Part shown: one piece after another, positions 1 to 11,658 of the stretch
Position numbering within the stretch: position 1 is the stretch's first letter
Layout of the letters: each line of letters starts with the position of its first letter
Assembly (NCBI GenBank): GCA_025175895.1
Contig: CM045987.1
Span: forward strand, 33,382,113-33,446,112
DNA from: Wurfbainia villosa
Taxonomy: Eukaryota; Streptophyta; Magnoliopsida; Zingiberales; Zingiberaceae
Reading direction: 5' to 3'
Length of the DNA: 64,000 nt
Notes under the pieces: generated by a model
What the model was told of the DNA's origin: nothing
The model's input: the letters and a program-made list of their open reading frames with translations, nothing else
The model's database searches: none
Translations under genes and position numbers: made by a program

Positions 1-597
1 TCATCATCATCGGAAGAGGAGAATGCTTTTGTCACCAACCTTGCTTTGATGGCGTTTGATGACCTAGACACCTCCTCCTTCGAACAAGAAAGATCAAGCA
101 CAAGTGAGGAGAGCTCTAGTGAAGGGGGAGCTTCTTCACCATCCTCATCCGAAGAAGAAGAAGATATGGAGACTATGGTAACGAATCTCTCACCCCATAA
201 AATAGTTTCCATGATTTCTAGTCTTACTAAGGATTTATTTAGAGCCAAGAAAAAGAACAAAAGCATGCTTGAGCAAATTAAGGATCTAGAAAATAAATTA
301 GAACAAGCATGTTTAAATGTTAATAATGATGATGCATGCTCACATGACTATATGCCATTTGATGTTAATGATGCATGTATGGATGAAAATAGGGCTTTAA
401 GAGAGAAAGTTGATCATTTAACCAAGGACCTAGAAAAATTTACTATTGGCTCCAACACCCTTAACATGATCATAGGGAGCCAAAGAGCAAGCTTCAATAA
501 GAAAGGCCTAGGATATAAGGAAAATAAAAATGAAAAGGCCTATAAATGCTTAATTGCTAGGGGTCAAGATAAAAAGAAAACAATAGCTAGAAAATAG
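1..597 (+). pseudogene. copia gag, C-terminal part (partial at window start)
   Basis: Frame 1 is open from base 1, so the gene enters from the left and no true start is visible. The first ~60 residues are Ser/Glu-rich. A coiled-coil-like stretch follows (KDLFRAKKKNKSMLEQIKDL), then the SIRE-type gag signature with LEKFTIGSN, LGSQRA-like IGSQRAS and KKGLGYK. The same block occurs in the complete copia element at about 40430-40515. The frame stops at TAG (595-597). Conserved text continues past the stop (ELLVNP...LYWVPKSIF, about 605-665), so the true end is slightly downstream. Gag forms the cytoplasmic virus-like particle of the element. It is a decayed fragment, probably not functional. Confidence 0.8.
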
Positions 598-2002
598 ATC
601 CCTAAGGAACTTTTAGTGAACCCCATAGGAAAGAACTTGTATTGGGTTCCTAAATCCATCTTTAAGGGTTAGAAAAACCCTATGATAGTCAACCATATGG
701 AATTCACCTATATCTTATGTTTTGGTTGACTTAGGATGATGGGACTTAATTTTAGAAATAGTGTTGGGTGATGATAATGCACCCATAAATAGTTTAAATC
801 ATGCTCAACACTTAGTGTTATTTGATACTCATGACCTATACATTTTTAGCATAGTATTGGGTGATGATAATGTGCCCATAAATTGATAATAATGCTTAAA
901 TCATGATAGTTAATGTAATTGTTATATATGTTTGTAATCATGATTTATGATCTTGATATTTGGCACATAGTCATGGACAATAAGGGTTTAAATCATGCCT
1001 TGGGTGATACTTTACTTATTATCATAATTCACACCTAATGCATGATCACAAATTGATGAATACAATTGTTTCATGATCATAATATGAAATCAATACATAT
1101 ATGTCTTTATGATCATGTTGTATGCTAGGATGATACTTAACCTTGTATAGAATTACATGAAATTGAAGGTTAAGTATATACAAATACCTTTAGGATACAT
1201 CTCACACTCACCATAGGCTACCTTGATTGAAAACTTAGCATGAGTGAGATGATAGGATGATACAAATGGTCCACTAATGCCTATGGCATTTAGATGGTCA
1301 TTTAAAGTATCAAAATAGCAATAATAGATCAATCATGGGGAAGACTTATGTTTAATTCATAGACATATTGTCCAAAGATCATGGTTGGATATTTCATATG
1401 TTTTCAAAACAATTTCTTACTTTAAAATCTGTGTGTTTATGTTTTGAAACAATCTAAAGCAAAACTAGGTGTTAAAATTGATACTAACTTGATCAAAAAC
1501 CTAGTTATTTTTGAAGCTTTTGGATTTTTGGCTAATTTTCGAAAATATAATGATTTTTTATGAAAAACTATTTTTCATTGATAAAGATACTTACAAGAAA
1601 TATGTTCCTCAAATTTCATAATTTTTTTAATTTTGTAGAATTTTTAATGCATTTTTGAAATTCACCCTGAAAATCAGAAAAATCCGAAAATAGAGTGTCA
1701 GTCGACTGGTCAACTGATAACATGCCCAGTAACTTTCTTTTGTCAGATTTAAGGCATGTTTTGGTAAATTTTGTTCCCTAGAATTGATGTCATGCTTATA
1801 TAAACCTTGTTTAATATTTTTGATGGTGTCAAAGGGGGAGAAATATGTATGTTTAAGTAAGGGAAATTGCATTTAGGGGGAGTTTTATGTATTAAGGGGG
1901 AGAGTTAATAATCATGTTCATTTACATGCTTTCTTACCTTGATATTTTTATCAAATGTTTACCTAACTTAAACGGATTGCCACACATCAAAAAGGGGGAG
2001 AT
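598..2002 (+). other. copia A non-coding 3' interior and polypurine tract
   Basis: AT-rich with no convincing coding frame. A block around GTTGGGTGATGATAATG is present twice (about 761-780 and 853-874). Several AAGGGGGAG tracts, typical of SIRE-type 3' interiors, occur from 1830 on. The polypurine tract abuts the LTR at 1989-2002. One CAGTCGACTG palindrome lies at 1699-1708. No pol remnants were recognised. Confidence 0.7.
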
Positions 2003-3201
2003 TGTTAGGGCAATCAACCTGTGATATGGTTTTGATGTGTGTGACAAAGGGTTTAAGTTAGGATGTTTGGATTTGATATGTGCGTTGGAGTCTTGCAGGA
2101 CTTAGTAATTTGCACATGGAGCATTGGCGAGTTTCACCTCTCATGACTTGGTCCTTGAGTCGGTGAAGGATGGCTTTGCAGAAGTCGTGCGCTTGGAGCA
2201 TCTGAGGGACCACCGGAGGAGGAGATTGGAGTGAAGCCGGAGGAAGTAGACTTCAGGGCGAGACACGAAGGATGGCGCTGTAGAGCTGTGCGCTTGGCGC
2301 ATCTGAGGGACGTGGCCGGACAAAGACAACTTCAAAGGCGAGGGACTCCAAGGGACGAGAGTGAGCGAATGTAACCCGGGAAGGGGTAGTGCGCTTAGGT
2401 GGAACTTGGCCAATTGACTAAGTGTCGGATGAGATTTCCCGACACCAGTCGACTGCCATGTAATGGTAGTCGACTACTCTAAGTCAACTGTGACTCGACT
2501 AGTGTTCGAGTCCAGTTCATGTTAACGATCCAATCGCCATGGATTGGCGATCAGACACCACCGATCGTGATGAAGGCATCAATCGACTGGTCGCAAGGGT
2601 TTTAGGCACAGAATGGAGTGTCCGCTTTCGGCACTCGACTGATAGCTCCATCAGTCGACTGATGTGGGAGCCATTGGGTGGAATCCAACGTGGAAGTAGT
2701 CATTATTGGGCAACGGCTACGGGATCAGTCGACTGATCGGGACATCAGTCGACTAGTCCTGTGTCAACGGGAAGAAACCCTCTTCCTCTATAAAGAGGAG
2801 GGGTGAGGGCCTTTGGGAGGCTAATGTTCATGCTCTAAACTCTCCCAAAGTGCCCTAAAGGTTTTCCATCCTCTTACTTGAGTTTAATTACATCATAATT
2901 GTAAGAGGAGTGATTCTTGTGTAAAGATGTTACCTCCACCTAGCTTGGTGCAAAGGAGAGATCTAGTGGATAGATTGAGGCGTGATTCGCCTTGGACGAA
3001 TTGAACCGTGGATTAGCGGCGAGGCCGTGAACCACGTTACATCCCTTGTTAGCATTGTTTGGTATCTTGATTATCTTTATTGTTGTTTAGTTGTATATTC
3101 CACTTGCGCTAACAATAGTTGTAGACGATCAACAAACGACTTCCATCTACGACGAAAGAAGGCTATTCACCCTCCTCTAGCCGGCCACCATCGACCCTAC
3201 A
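2003..3201 (+). repeat. copia A 3' LTR
   Basis: 1199 bp, starting TGTTAGGGCAATC right after the polypurine tract and ending CCCTACA. It shows the layout shared by all copia LTRs here: SalI-type palindromes (CAGTCGACTG at 2446-2455 and variants at 2585-2760), a TATA box (TATAAAG, 2789-2795) and a 3' end with CTATTCACCCTCCTCTAG. The TATA box marks the likely start of the R region about 25-35 bp downstream. Confidence 0.85.
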
Positions 3202-4110
3202 CTTTTGACTCCTTTGGTGGGTGTAACTCGTAGGAATACATGATCCCCGACTGAGAAATCTTAAGGCCTTCATTTTCGGTCCGCATAACTCTTCTGTCGA
3301 ATTCGGTGCCTCGGATAACCGTCTTCTGAGGACTTGCACCAACTCTGCATCATGCTAGATACTCTGTGGCCCCAGCAACTGTCGTTCCCCGACTTCCTCC
3401 CACAACACAGGAGATCTACAGGATCTACCATATAAGGCCTCGAATGGAGCCATCAGAATAGAAGAGTGGTAGCTGTTATTATAGGCGGATTCCACTAAAT
3501 GAACGTGGTCCTTCCAACTGCCTCTGAAATTCATGACACATGATCTCAATAGATCCTCCAATGTCTGAATGATACGCTCAGACTGTCCATTAGTCTGCGG
3601 ATGAAACACGGTACTGAATCGAAGCTCTGTACCCATAGCTTGCTGCAGACTCTTCCAAAATCGTGAGGTAAATCGTGGGTCTCTATAAGATACGATACTC
3701 AAAGGCCCTCTATGCAATCTAATAATCTTTGGCAATACAACTCTGCTAGATGATCCAACGAGTCCGTTCCACGAATAGGCAGAAAGTGAGCTGATTTGGT
3801 TAGTCGATCCACGATCACCCAAATCGCATCATGTCCTTTATGAGTTCTAGGTAATCTCGTAACGAAATCCATCGTGATATGCTCCCACTTTCATTCCGGA
3901 ATCGGAATTTCCTGAAGCAACCCAGCGGGTTTCTGATGTTTAGCCTTCACCTGCTGCATACTAAACATCAAGCAACGAAGTCTGTAATATCTCTCTTCAT
4001 ACCATTCCTACTAGTATAAACGTTTCAAATCTCGGTACATCTGAGTACTACCAGGATGTAGAGCAAATCTCGAATGATGTGCTTCCTATAGCAACTCTTC
4101 CTTAAACAAT
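3202..4110 (-). pseudogene. gypsy B integrase (decayed, truncated)
   Basis: Translations in shifting minus frames give a Ty3/gypsy integrase. The zinc-binding part has QQVKAKHQKPAGLLQ (about 3900-3960). The catalytic core starts DAIWVIVDRLTKSAHF (about 3780-3830). Its continuous part (3355-3822) has FRFTSRFW-type text and FHPQTNGQSE. The C-terminal part has FSVGDHVFLRV near 3210-3270. Integrase inserts the cDNA into host chromatin. At least one frameshift lies near 3780-3820, a stop follows the zinc region, and the C terminus is removed by copia A. Confidence 0.8.
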
Positions 4111-7100
4111 GCAACTCCGGAACCCACTATCCTTATTAAACACGGGGAATTATCTTCTCACAAGAGAAATCCATCTACCGTCCAAAATCCACTCTATAGC
4201 AGCTACTCAGTAGCTAGCCCAAAACTCCATGAGCATTCCTGCTCCATAGATCTACAAATCAGGATAACATCCACTAAGTGCACGTCCTGTGTATGACAGC
4301 TTGTCTCGCAGTCAACTGTCGTAAGCTTAAGATACGCCTCATGCAACTGCATCAGAATCGCTCTGATCCCTATAATGATGCATCTGCATACAATACCCTT
4401 CCTTCCACACCGGAAGAATTAGCTAACACTGATGTAAACATCAATTATCATCTAGGCCATGAAACCTAGTTTGATAAGCTTCTGACCAAGTGATTTCCAT
4501 CATCTCCCTGGTCAAACAAGTCCATGGTATAGTAATGCTAAAAACATTTTATCCACATCTACAGTAGTAACCAAATCATACAAGGAAATCGCCATCTACG
4601 GTGGCCGAGTGCGCAACTCCAACTACCACCATCAACAGTGGCCAAGTTATGCAACTCCAACAACCATAAATTGATCAAATCATGTACAGAATATACGATT
4701 TCTCAAATCCATAGACGACTAAATCGTTAAATAGTCTAACAACATAATCAAAAGCTCATAAAATTCATACAAAGTATGAAATTATCGTCTCTACACACCT
4801 GCATCCTCTTTACTCTAAGCTGATGATATATTAATCATCACAATGACAACGATAATTGTATGACACCATGTCACTACAATATCAACGCTCCAGTCATAAA
4901 CCAACCCTAGAGTATACATAGATGTCCTTAGCTGATCTAAACAAATTATCTATCCGCAACGAAGGATATTCACTTTCAACAACTATCGCATTCCATCATC
5001 GATAATCGATGCATAATCTCAAAGGTTCGTCTCTCTTCTAACAAAGAGTTCCGGATCTTCTCAAGAAAAAAATTGGGACAGATAAATATCCCATCCAACA
5101 CCTCCTGTAATCGCAACTTACATTCTTCCAATTCCCATAGTGTTTAGTAACACTTATACCAATCAAATTATCACCCCGTATGGGATCTTCGATATTGAAA
5201 TTATTCCCGAAATCACTCCAATCACATACTCCACTTGCCTATGCAGTGGCAAGCCTTCAAGTTCATCCGAAACTACATCTGAGTGCTCTCGGATTATACA
5301 CACATCCGAGAGACATAATCATACCATAATCTCAACAATTTAACCATCCGTAAGGTTATGTCTACCGTAAAGGTATATTTATCAAAGTCTAAGAGCATCC
5401 CTTGACTTCTTAATTGTTGGTCAACATCTCACCTGATGGTAGAGATACCACTGACTCACAAGTCTATGTATATGAATCCTTCTAATCCGAACTAAGAATG
5501 TTCTCGACAAAGATACCTATAAACTAGAAGTATCTCCCAATATATTAACCCAGAGGGTAAACTAAAGTAATACCCTGAATGATCAATTATCTGTCGATCC
5601 GATCCAAAGGCTCCATGCAGGTCTCGGTCTTTCCCTGAAGAGAACGGGATAAGATCCAACAGTCCGTGACAAAGCGGATGCATTTCTGCGACAAATGACT
5701 TGGGGATTTTCCTGGATCATTTGATTCGATCACTTAATCCTACGAGATGTAATTGTAAAATATAGAATAGATACGACCATCATCGTATACTCTCTCCTTT
5801 GTACAAAGTCAATCCACGTCTGGGGGTAACCGTTATTGTTGTCTGCATGAATCTTCTAAGATGTCTTCTGCTGATACTGCTGAGTAAATCACTTCCCTTG
5901 AAGGGAAGTATCAAGGAACTCCAACCATGCCCGAGGTAGTAGGTCACTGCTGGTGAGATAACCCAATCTTCTGTGATGACCTCTGCTGTCGAGATTGTGC
6001 ATCATCCTCCCGGAACACCATCGATAGTCTTCAACCGAGTCTTCAAAATACTCCTCCTCAACTGTACTGGTTGCTTACAATAGCAACAAATGATCCGATC
6101 CAATGGATAATCTGACTTCGTGTGTCGTCGTGTCCCAATCCTGCACACACATAATCCCTTCGAAGTCTTTCTTCAGCTTTCGCTAATAACCTAAGAAAGT
6201 TCTAATGATCTCCGATTGGTCATCTATGATCGGTAAAACTCTCCAATAGTAGCTCGTGGCTTATGACTCTGATCTTGCTCCTTTTTTCCAACATTCGGAG
6301 GCTTCTCATTCCAACAACTGACTTGCAATGTCTACTTATCGATCTTCATCTCTTAAACACTTGTATGGAGTCATTTTTAAACTCCTGACTCAATCCAATG
6401 TCTTCCGGCAGGATCTGGTAGAAGATCCAAACATCCTAATCCAAATGTAAGTCAATAACTCTGGGTGGCTTAAGACATCTATTTACACTCTTGAGCTATT
6501 AAGTGAGCATAAACTCTGCAAGTCTAACAACTCTACATGGTATTCCCGTTACCGATGATCACCCTACTTAAAGCTCAAGAATTCCCTAACAATAAGTCAA
6601 AGGAATAACATGGGAAAAATACCCTCTCACAACATCACTAAACCATGCTCAGTGATATATTATTTCCCAAAGGTTAATTCCTGCATCTTCCACTAAATAC
6701 CGGCTTGATCCCGATAATGGTATGCAACTAATTCTACTTCCTTTGTATAACACAAGTTAAGTACTCAAAAGTACCTTCAAAGTTATACAACCTAGCACGA
6801 CAAACTCATGGATCGAAATCCCTATGAAACACCATAAACTAACCTTCCACTATCTGTATCAATAATAGCCTACTCGTCTTGTCCATTACCTAATAGGTAA
6901 TGATCTGACTAGCATAATTAGTGAAAATCCCTAAGACTGTAGTCTCTGATTTCCACAAGAAATATGACGACTTGACCCCTGCTTTCTGACTCGGTATCAA
7001 TCGGCTCTCAAAGAAAATTCACCTTTTCGACATAGATTCAAGACTCATAGACTCAACAGGTCGTTCCTGTGGTCAACTCATACCACGGTTACGAATAATA

Positions 7101-7436
7101 ACCAACACCCTACATGTTATTCCCTGTTATAAACATTATATGCATAGACATCAAAACTGAGAGTATAAATACTAAAGGTAACTCCGGTTGGTCGCCTCGG
7201 TGGACGACCCCCCTTCTACAAGTCTGTACAGGTGTTATCACTATGTCTGTATACACCTGTTAAACAAGTTTAGATAAGTATCCAAATAGATTATAAGTTA
7301 TCAGGAATTCTTACTTCGTGTTGCTCGGAGCTCATGCCGCTGTCAATCTCATCTCACAAAATCAAAACTGAAACAAATCATCCCGAGAATCCAAGACTCG
7401 ACAAAAATAACATTGTATGGCATCGCATAACCTAGG
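4111..7436 (-). pseudogene. gypsy B RNase H / RT / protease / gag remnants
   Basis: No long frame survives. On the minus strand, a region near 5010-5060 resembles the LFVKKKD...CIDYR start of gypsy reverse transcriptase. Near 4010-4040, text resembling MYRDLKRLY precedes integrase. Near 7190-7230, RPPRRPTG resembles the basic gag N terminus of gypsy 1. Order and spacing fit gag-PR-RT-RH-INT, but individual boundaries cannot be placed by eye. Many small indels are present. Confidence 0.55.
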
Positions 7437-7448
7437 GCTCTGATACCA
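7437..7448 (-). other. primer-binding site of gypsy B
   Basis: The reverse complement reads TGGTATCAGAGC, matching the 3' end of plant initiator tRNA-Met. It lies 7 bp from the end of the 5' LTR and proves the minus orientation of the element. Confidence 0.9.
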
Positions 7449-8394
7449 ATAAAGTTGTCACACCTCGAGAGTATGCCGAGCCGAAAAGCAAATGGACAGC
7501 ATCTCCCCTGTACGTGGCAATATATCTTGTTTATACAAGCCTTTCGGCCACAATCATAATAACATATATAATATAAATACAACAAAACACAGCGGAAACT
7601 ATTCAAACGAAATAACAACTACACACAATGCATACCGGTATGACTAATACCAAAACATGAAGAAAACACCGTCAAAACCCACACAAATATGTGTGTACAT
7701 CAACCACAAGTACCACACTACAATCCACCATATAAAAATAAAGACATATCGAGAAATAAATAGAATACCCAAAACTCAGATCCTCGGATGTGAGATGAGA
7801 GGTTACCAGCCAGTGTTGCTTCAAGCCCATCACGGTGTCGAGTACCTGTTACCTGGGCGACAAGAAACTCAGGGTCTGTGGCGGTGAGTACAAAACTCAG
7901 CGGTAATAAGAATATAAGTGCATGCATAATTGATATATATCACATGCGAGTCAACAATATATTGTCTAACGGTATAACAGGTATACAATAACATAATAAA
8001 CAACTGTATAACTAAACTGATCAATAATAATACCATAAGATACTGACATACCTGAAGATCGACAACGATGCAACTCATACCACCTGAGTATAAGTAACAT
8101 AATATAACACCTACAATATGGTAGAATAAATCTAACTCTATAAGCGACAAACCACCATACTAACATCCTATGGCAAATACAACGATGAACCGGGTCTATC
8201 CCGTATCATCTCAAGGTACTGGTCAAAGGTATACGACAATCTTAATTCATACACAGGTATCCCACACACTATCATATAGCAAATGCAGTATATGATGATG
8301 TACAAATAAATACAGCAAGCATAGTACAAACAAATACAACATCACAATAAGCATACATATAGACTGCATCTATATATACACTAATCACAATCAT

Positions 8395-8395
<1 letters not shown>

Positions 8396-8425
<30 letters not shown>
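8396..8425. repeat. (TA)n microsatellite
   Basis: About 14 TA units inside the gypsy B LTR, followed by a second short ATATAT tract at 8431-8445. Confidence 0.95.
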
Positions 8426-8428
<3 letters not shown>

Positions 8429-8918
8429 GCATATATATATGTATATGGTAATATGCAAAACGCCATAAGACACGACAATACAGAATGCATGGTCATGCCG
8501 GCTCACCCTAAAACTACCATGACCTCAGTGTGGCCTCGGTGGCTCGACATGACAACTGTCCCAACTTAACACCAACCACTACTCTCGAGTGGCCGAGTGG
8601 GAAGTATGGTCAAGTAGCATATAAGCATAAAGAGTTAGCTACCCGACGGGGGTCCCTACTGTTGGCCACTCCGACAGTCACTACCCATGAGTGGTCGAGT
8701 GCCACACACGCAGGACAATTGCACGTAACTCCAACTACCACCGTCTATAGTGGTAGAGTGCGGCACAACAATGCTCTACCCTCCCACGAGTTACTCCTCC
8801 ATGAGTAACCTGGGAGGTAGGATGACTGACGACCCTCTCAATCACAAGGGAGACCAAGCCGCCAGCATGCATGTAAATGACATGAATGCACAGTCACACA
8901 AACATATATCCACTATAG

Positions 8919-9166
8919 ACTCTCTATCCTACAAAGAGTCATACTAATCTGATCAATACACTCTCTATCTTATAAAGAGTCATACTCAACTGATTATAAC
9001 ACTCTCTATCCTACAGAGAGTCACACTCGACTGATCAACACACTCTCTATCCTGCAGAGAGTCATATACAACTGATCATAACACTCTATATCCTACAGAG
9101 AGTGATACTCGACTAATCAATAGACTCTCTATCCTACACAGAGTTATACTCAATTGATCATAACCA
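8919..9166. repeat. Six ~41-bp tandem repeats with hairpin-forming core
   Basis: Each unit contains CTCTCTATCCTACAGAGAGT, an imperfect palindrome with a 7-8 bp stem, followed by a spacer like CATACTCAACTGATCATAACA. Six units run head to tail with a few substitutions each. It lies in the gypsy B LTR. No coding potential. Confidence 0.85.
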
Positions 9167-11658
9167 AGCTAGGACCACCGGTCCGTAGCGATGCTGTATC
9201 GATAAACACACGTCTATACACGACTACCTGATCCATAGTGGATATGTACACCTCATCAGGATCTAACATGAAAACTCAACTTTGCTTCTAGAATCATCCA
9301 CCCCCGGATGATTTATCTAAATTGCACAATTCAATTTTACAACTGAATTTAGCTATGTACACATAGGTAAACCACTACAGGTCCACTTACCATAATATCT
9401 ATAATTCATAACAAAGATGAATGAATAGATAACAACAATAATAGAGTATTTAAATGCAAAGGCAAGTATCAAACATCAGAAAAACTAGAGTGGATTTAAG
9501 GTCAAAGTGACAATAATATGGAGTTATATACTCCAGGGTTTAGCTGCTACCTGACCAGGGTCGGAAATTACCCACCTGATATGTAGACTGTGTCAATAGT
9601 CTTCATGTCCAAGAATCTATCTTGAATCAAATACCTGTAACCAAGAATACATCATATAACCAAGTTTAACATACACTTGGTAATAAAGTCAATACATACT
9701 CGATTAACCTCAATAATCCCTTAATAAAATTCCACCTACGATATACTTCACAAATAACTCTACTTTAACATCATACCCATATCAACCTACTATAATACAA
9801 ATGTCAATTCCATAACACTGAAATCCAAGCTTACCTTTCCTTGTTTCAATCATTCGCAATGGATTTAGAATCAAGCCTCTTGTTGAATAGGGAAAAACTC
9901 TATTCAACTCCAATTCTCTCCGAGATAAGTCTTTGCATCCTCAATTTTAACAACACGTATATAAACAAACTTACCAGCAATCAACTATGGTCAATCTGTA
10001 AATCTACCCTCGATTGGACACAACAATGCTAGGCAATGAAGCTGCCACTTGTGATGTAACTCAAAGGTGATCGCTGCTGTTAGGGTCAATAGAACAAGGT
10101 AAGGAACAAGGCATCCATGCTCAGTGTCGCAATAGGGAGGCGGTAGCTCATGGCAATTCACAACAAGGAAGAGTTCGGATGGCAAATCTGAGCTACGGAG
10201 GTGCCGAAAGATCACCAACGAGAACGACGCTACCGAGGTTGATGGATGTAGTGATTAGCCACATAATAGAGGAAGAATCGCCCGACGGTGAGGCAGGAGA
10301 TGGTGGAGCACGATGTGGTGGTGGCGACAAACAACAGCGCGGTGACATGCCATGGTAGCGATGGGAGCACACTGGCCAGGGGCTGCGCTGGTCGCCTGGC
10401 AGATCCGGCCCTGGAGCGGCGATGGTCAAGGGTTGTGGTCTGTGGCCGCATTCACAGGGGCGGCGACCGCTGATCCTGTGCGTACGATGAGTCGGGGTGG
10501 AGGGACGCGAGGTGGTCTGCCCGGGGGCCGCTAGCGGCCGTGGAAGGTCGCGGGGCGACGGTGAGGTGAGGAGGGCGGCGCGCGAAGAACCAGATTGGGG
10601 GAAAGAAGAGGATCATGTGACGAAACAGAGGAAGGGAGAAGGAAATCGCGAGCGATCAAAAGAGGAGAAAAAGAAGAAGAGAAGTCGCGGATTTAGGAAG
10701 GAATCGACGGAGAGAAGAATTGGATGTGATTAAGGAAACACTTGGGAAAGCGTCGGCGATGAGAAATCGAAGAAACGAAAGAAAAGAGAAAACGCAAATG
10801 GGTCGGGTTCGATCTTTGAAAATCGACCCTTTATGGTTAAGCTAGCTTAGGTTAAGTCCAAGCTAGCCTAAGTTGACTCAACCACCTATTTAAATTTTAA
10901 TCTTCCTCCTAAGCGGTCATATGAACTCCATTTGATTCCAGAAAAAATTTCAGAAATTCCTAAAAAATCATTTAAGATAATTTATTAATTAACAAGGGAT
11001 ATTTTATTTTATTATTATTATTTTTGATATTTTACATCTATCTTTTGATAGCAATCACCATTGATAGAGTTGATACAAAGTAGGGTCAAAACTTTGAACT
11101 TTTCAATAGTTTTGAACTTTATGTCAATCTCCTATTTTTATGGAGATTTTATTTTTCAAATATTTTTCACCCATAATGATTGTTATACCATAATGATTGT
11201 TATAAGTAGTATACGTATGAAGTTTCAATATTTTTCAAAATATGTATATTTACTTATGTATTTCTCAATCTCATTTTCTGAATTCTGATTTCTGCATTTG
11301 CATAAATCAATCGACTGCCATGGATGGCAGTCGACTGGCATCATGGGCAGTCGACTGTTGATTGAATGAGTTGATTGCCAAACCTGATTTCGAATAAACA
11401 AGAATGTTTAGCCCATGTTTCAGCTATGTTAGGCTACCCTAACTACTCATAACCCTAAGATATGTTGGATCGAGAAGCGTTGCTAGAGGGGGGGGGTGAA
11501 TAGCAAGCGTAAATCTTTTCATTCATTTGTTTGATACATGAGTAAGCACAGTGGAAAATAAAGAGACACGTTTATTTTTACTTAGTTCACAACCTAGCGG
11601 TTGCTACTCCAAGGCCCTAACGGTCCTAGACCACGTACGGAGGGTAAAACACTATAAC

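Larger units (their letters stand above)
1..3201 (+). mobile_element. copia A: 3' part of a pol-less Ty1/copia element
   Basis: The 3' portion of a SIRE-like copia element. It holds the C-terminal part of gag, about 1.4 kb of AT-rich non-coding DNA, a purine-rich tract (AAAAAGGGGGAGAT) and a 3' LTR. There is no protease, integrase or reverse transcriptase between gag and LTR, so the copy looks like a gag-only derivative. The right edge falls inside a minus-strand gypsy integrase, so copia A inserted into gypsy B. The expected 5-bp target duplication at the right edge is CTTTT (3202-3206). Its partner would lie left of the window. Confidence 0.85.
3202..11036 (-). mobile_element. gypsy B: degenerate minus-strand Ty3/gypsy element, 5' half
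   Basis: Read on the minus strand: 5' LTR (7456-11036), primer-binding site (7437-7448), decayed gag-pol, then integrase cut off at 3202 by copia A. The rest of integrase and the 3' LTR are outside the window. Its right edge abuts copia-type interior sequence, so it inserted into copia 1. The expected target duplication is TCTAT (11037-11041). Many indels and stops make this the most decayed gypsy element in the window. Confidence 0.8.
7456..11036 (-). repeat. gypsy B 5' LTR
   Basis: On the plus strand it starts TGTCACACC and ends TTTTACA, about 3.58 kb. In element sense the start (TGTAAAATATC, then a stretch with AATTTCTGAAAT and a GGAGTTC box) parallels the start of the gypsy 1 LTR. It holds a (TA)n tract at 8396-8425, a ~41-bp tandem repeat at 8919-9166 and a GC-rich, Arg/Gly-coding-like block at 10280-10720. 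The block resembles the GC-rich block of gypsy 1 LTRs and is probably the transcribed leader, not a gene. The right edge is inferred from the family pattern without a paired LTR. Confidence 0.7.

Noticed and set aside
8272..8496. Ile/Tyr-repeat frame on the minus strand
   Set aside because: Translation of the (TA)n microsatellite.
8919..9166. Possible CRISPR-like array
   Set aside because: Spacers are near-copies of each other, the setting is a plant retrotransposon LTR, and no associated genes exist.
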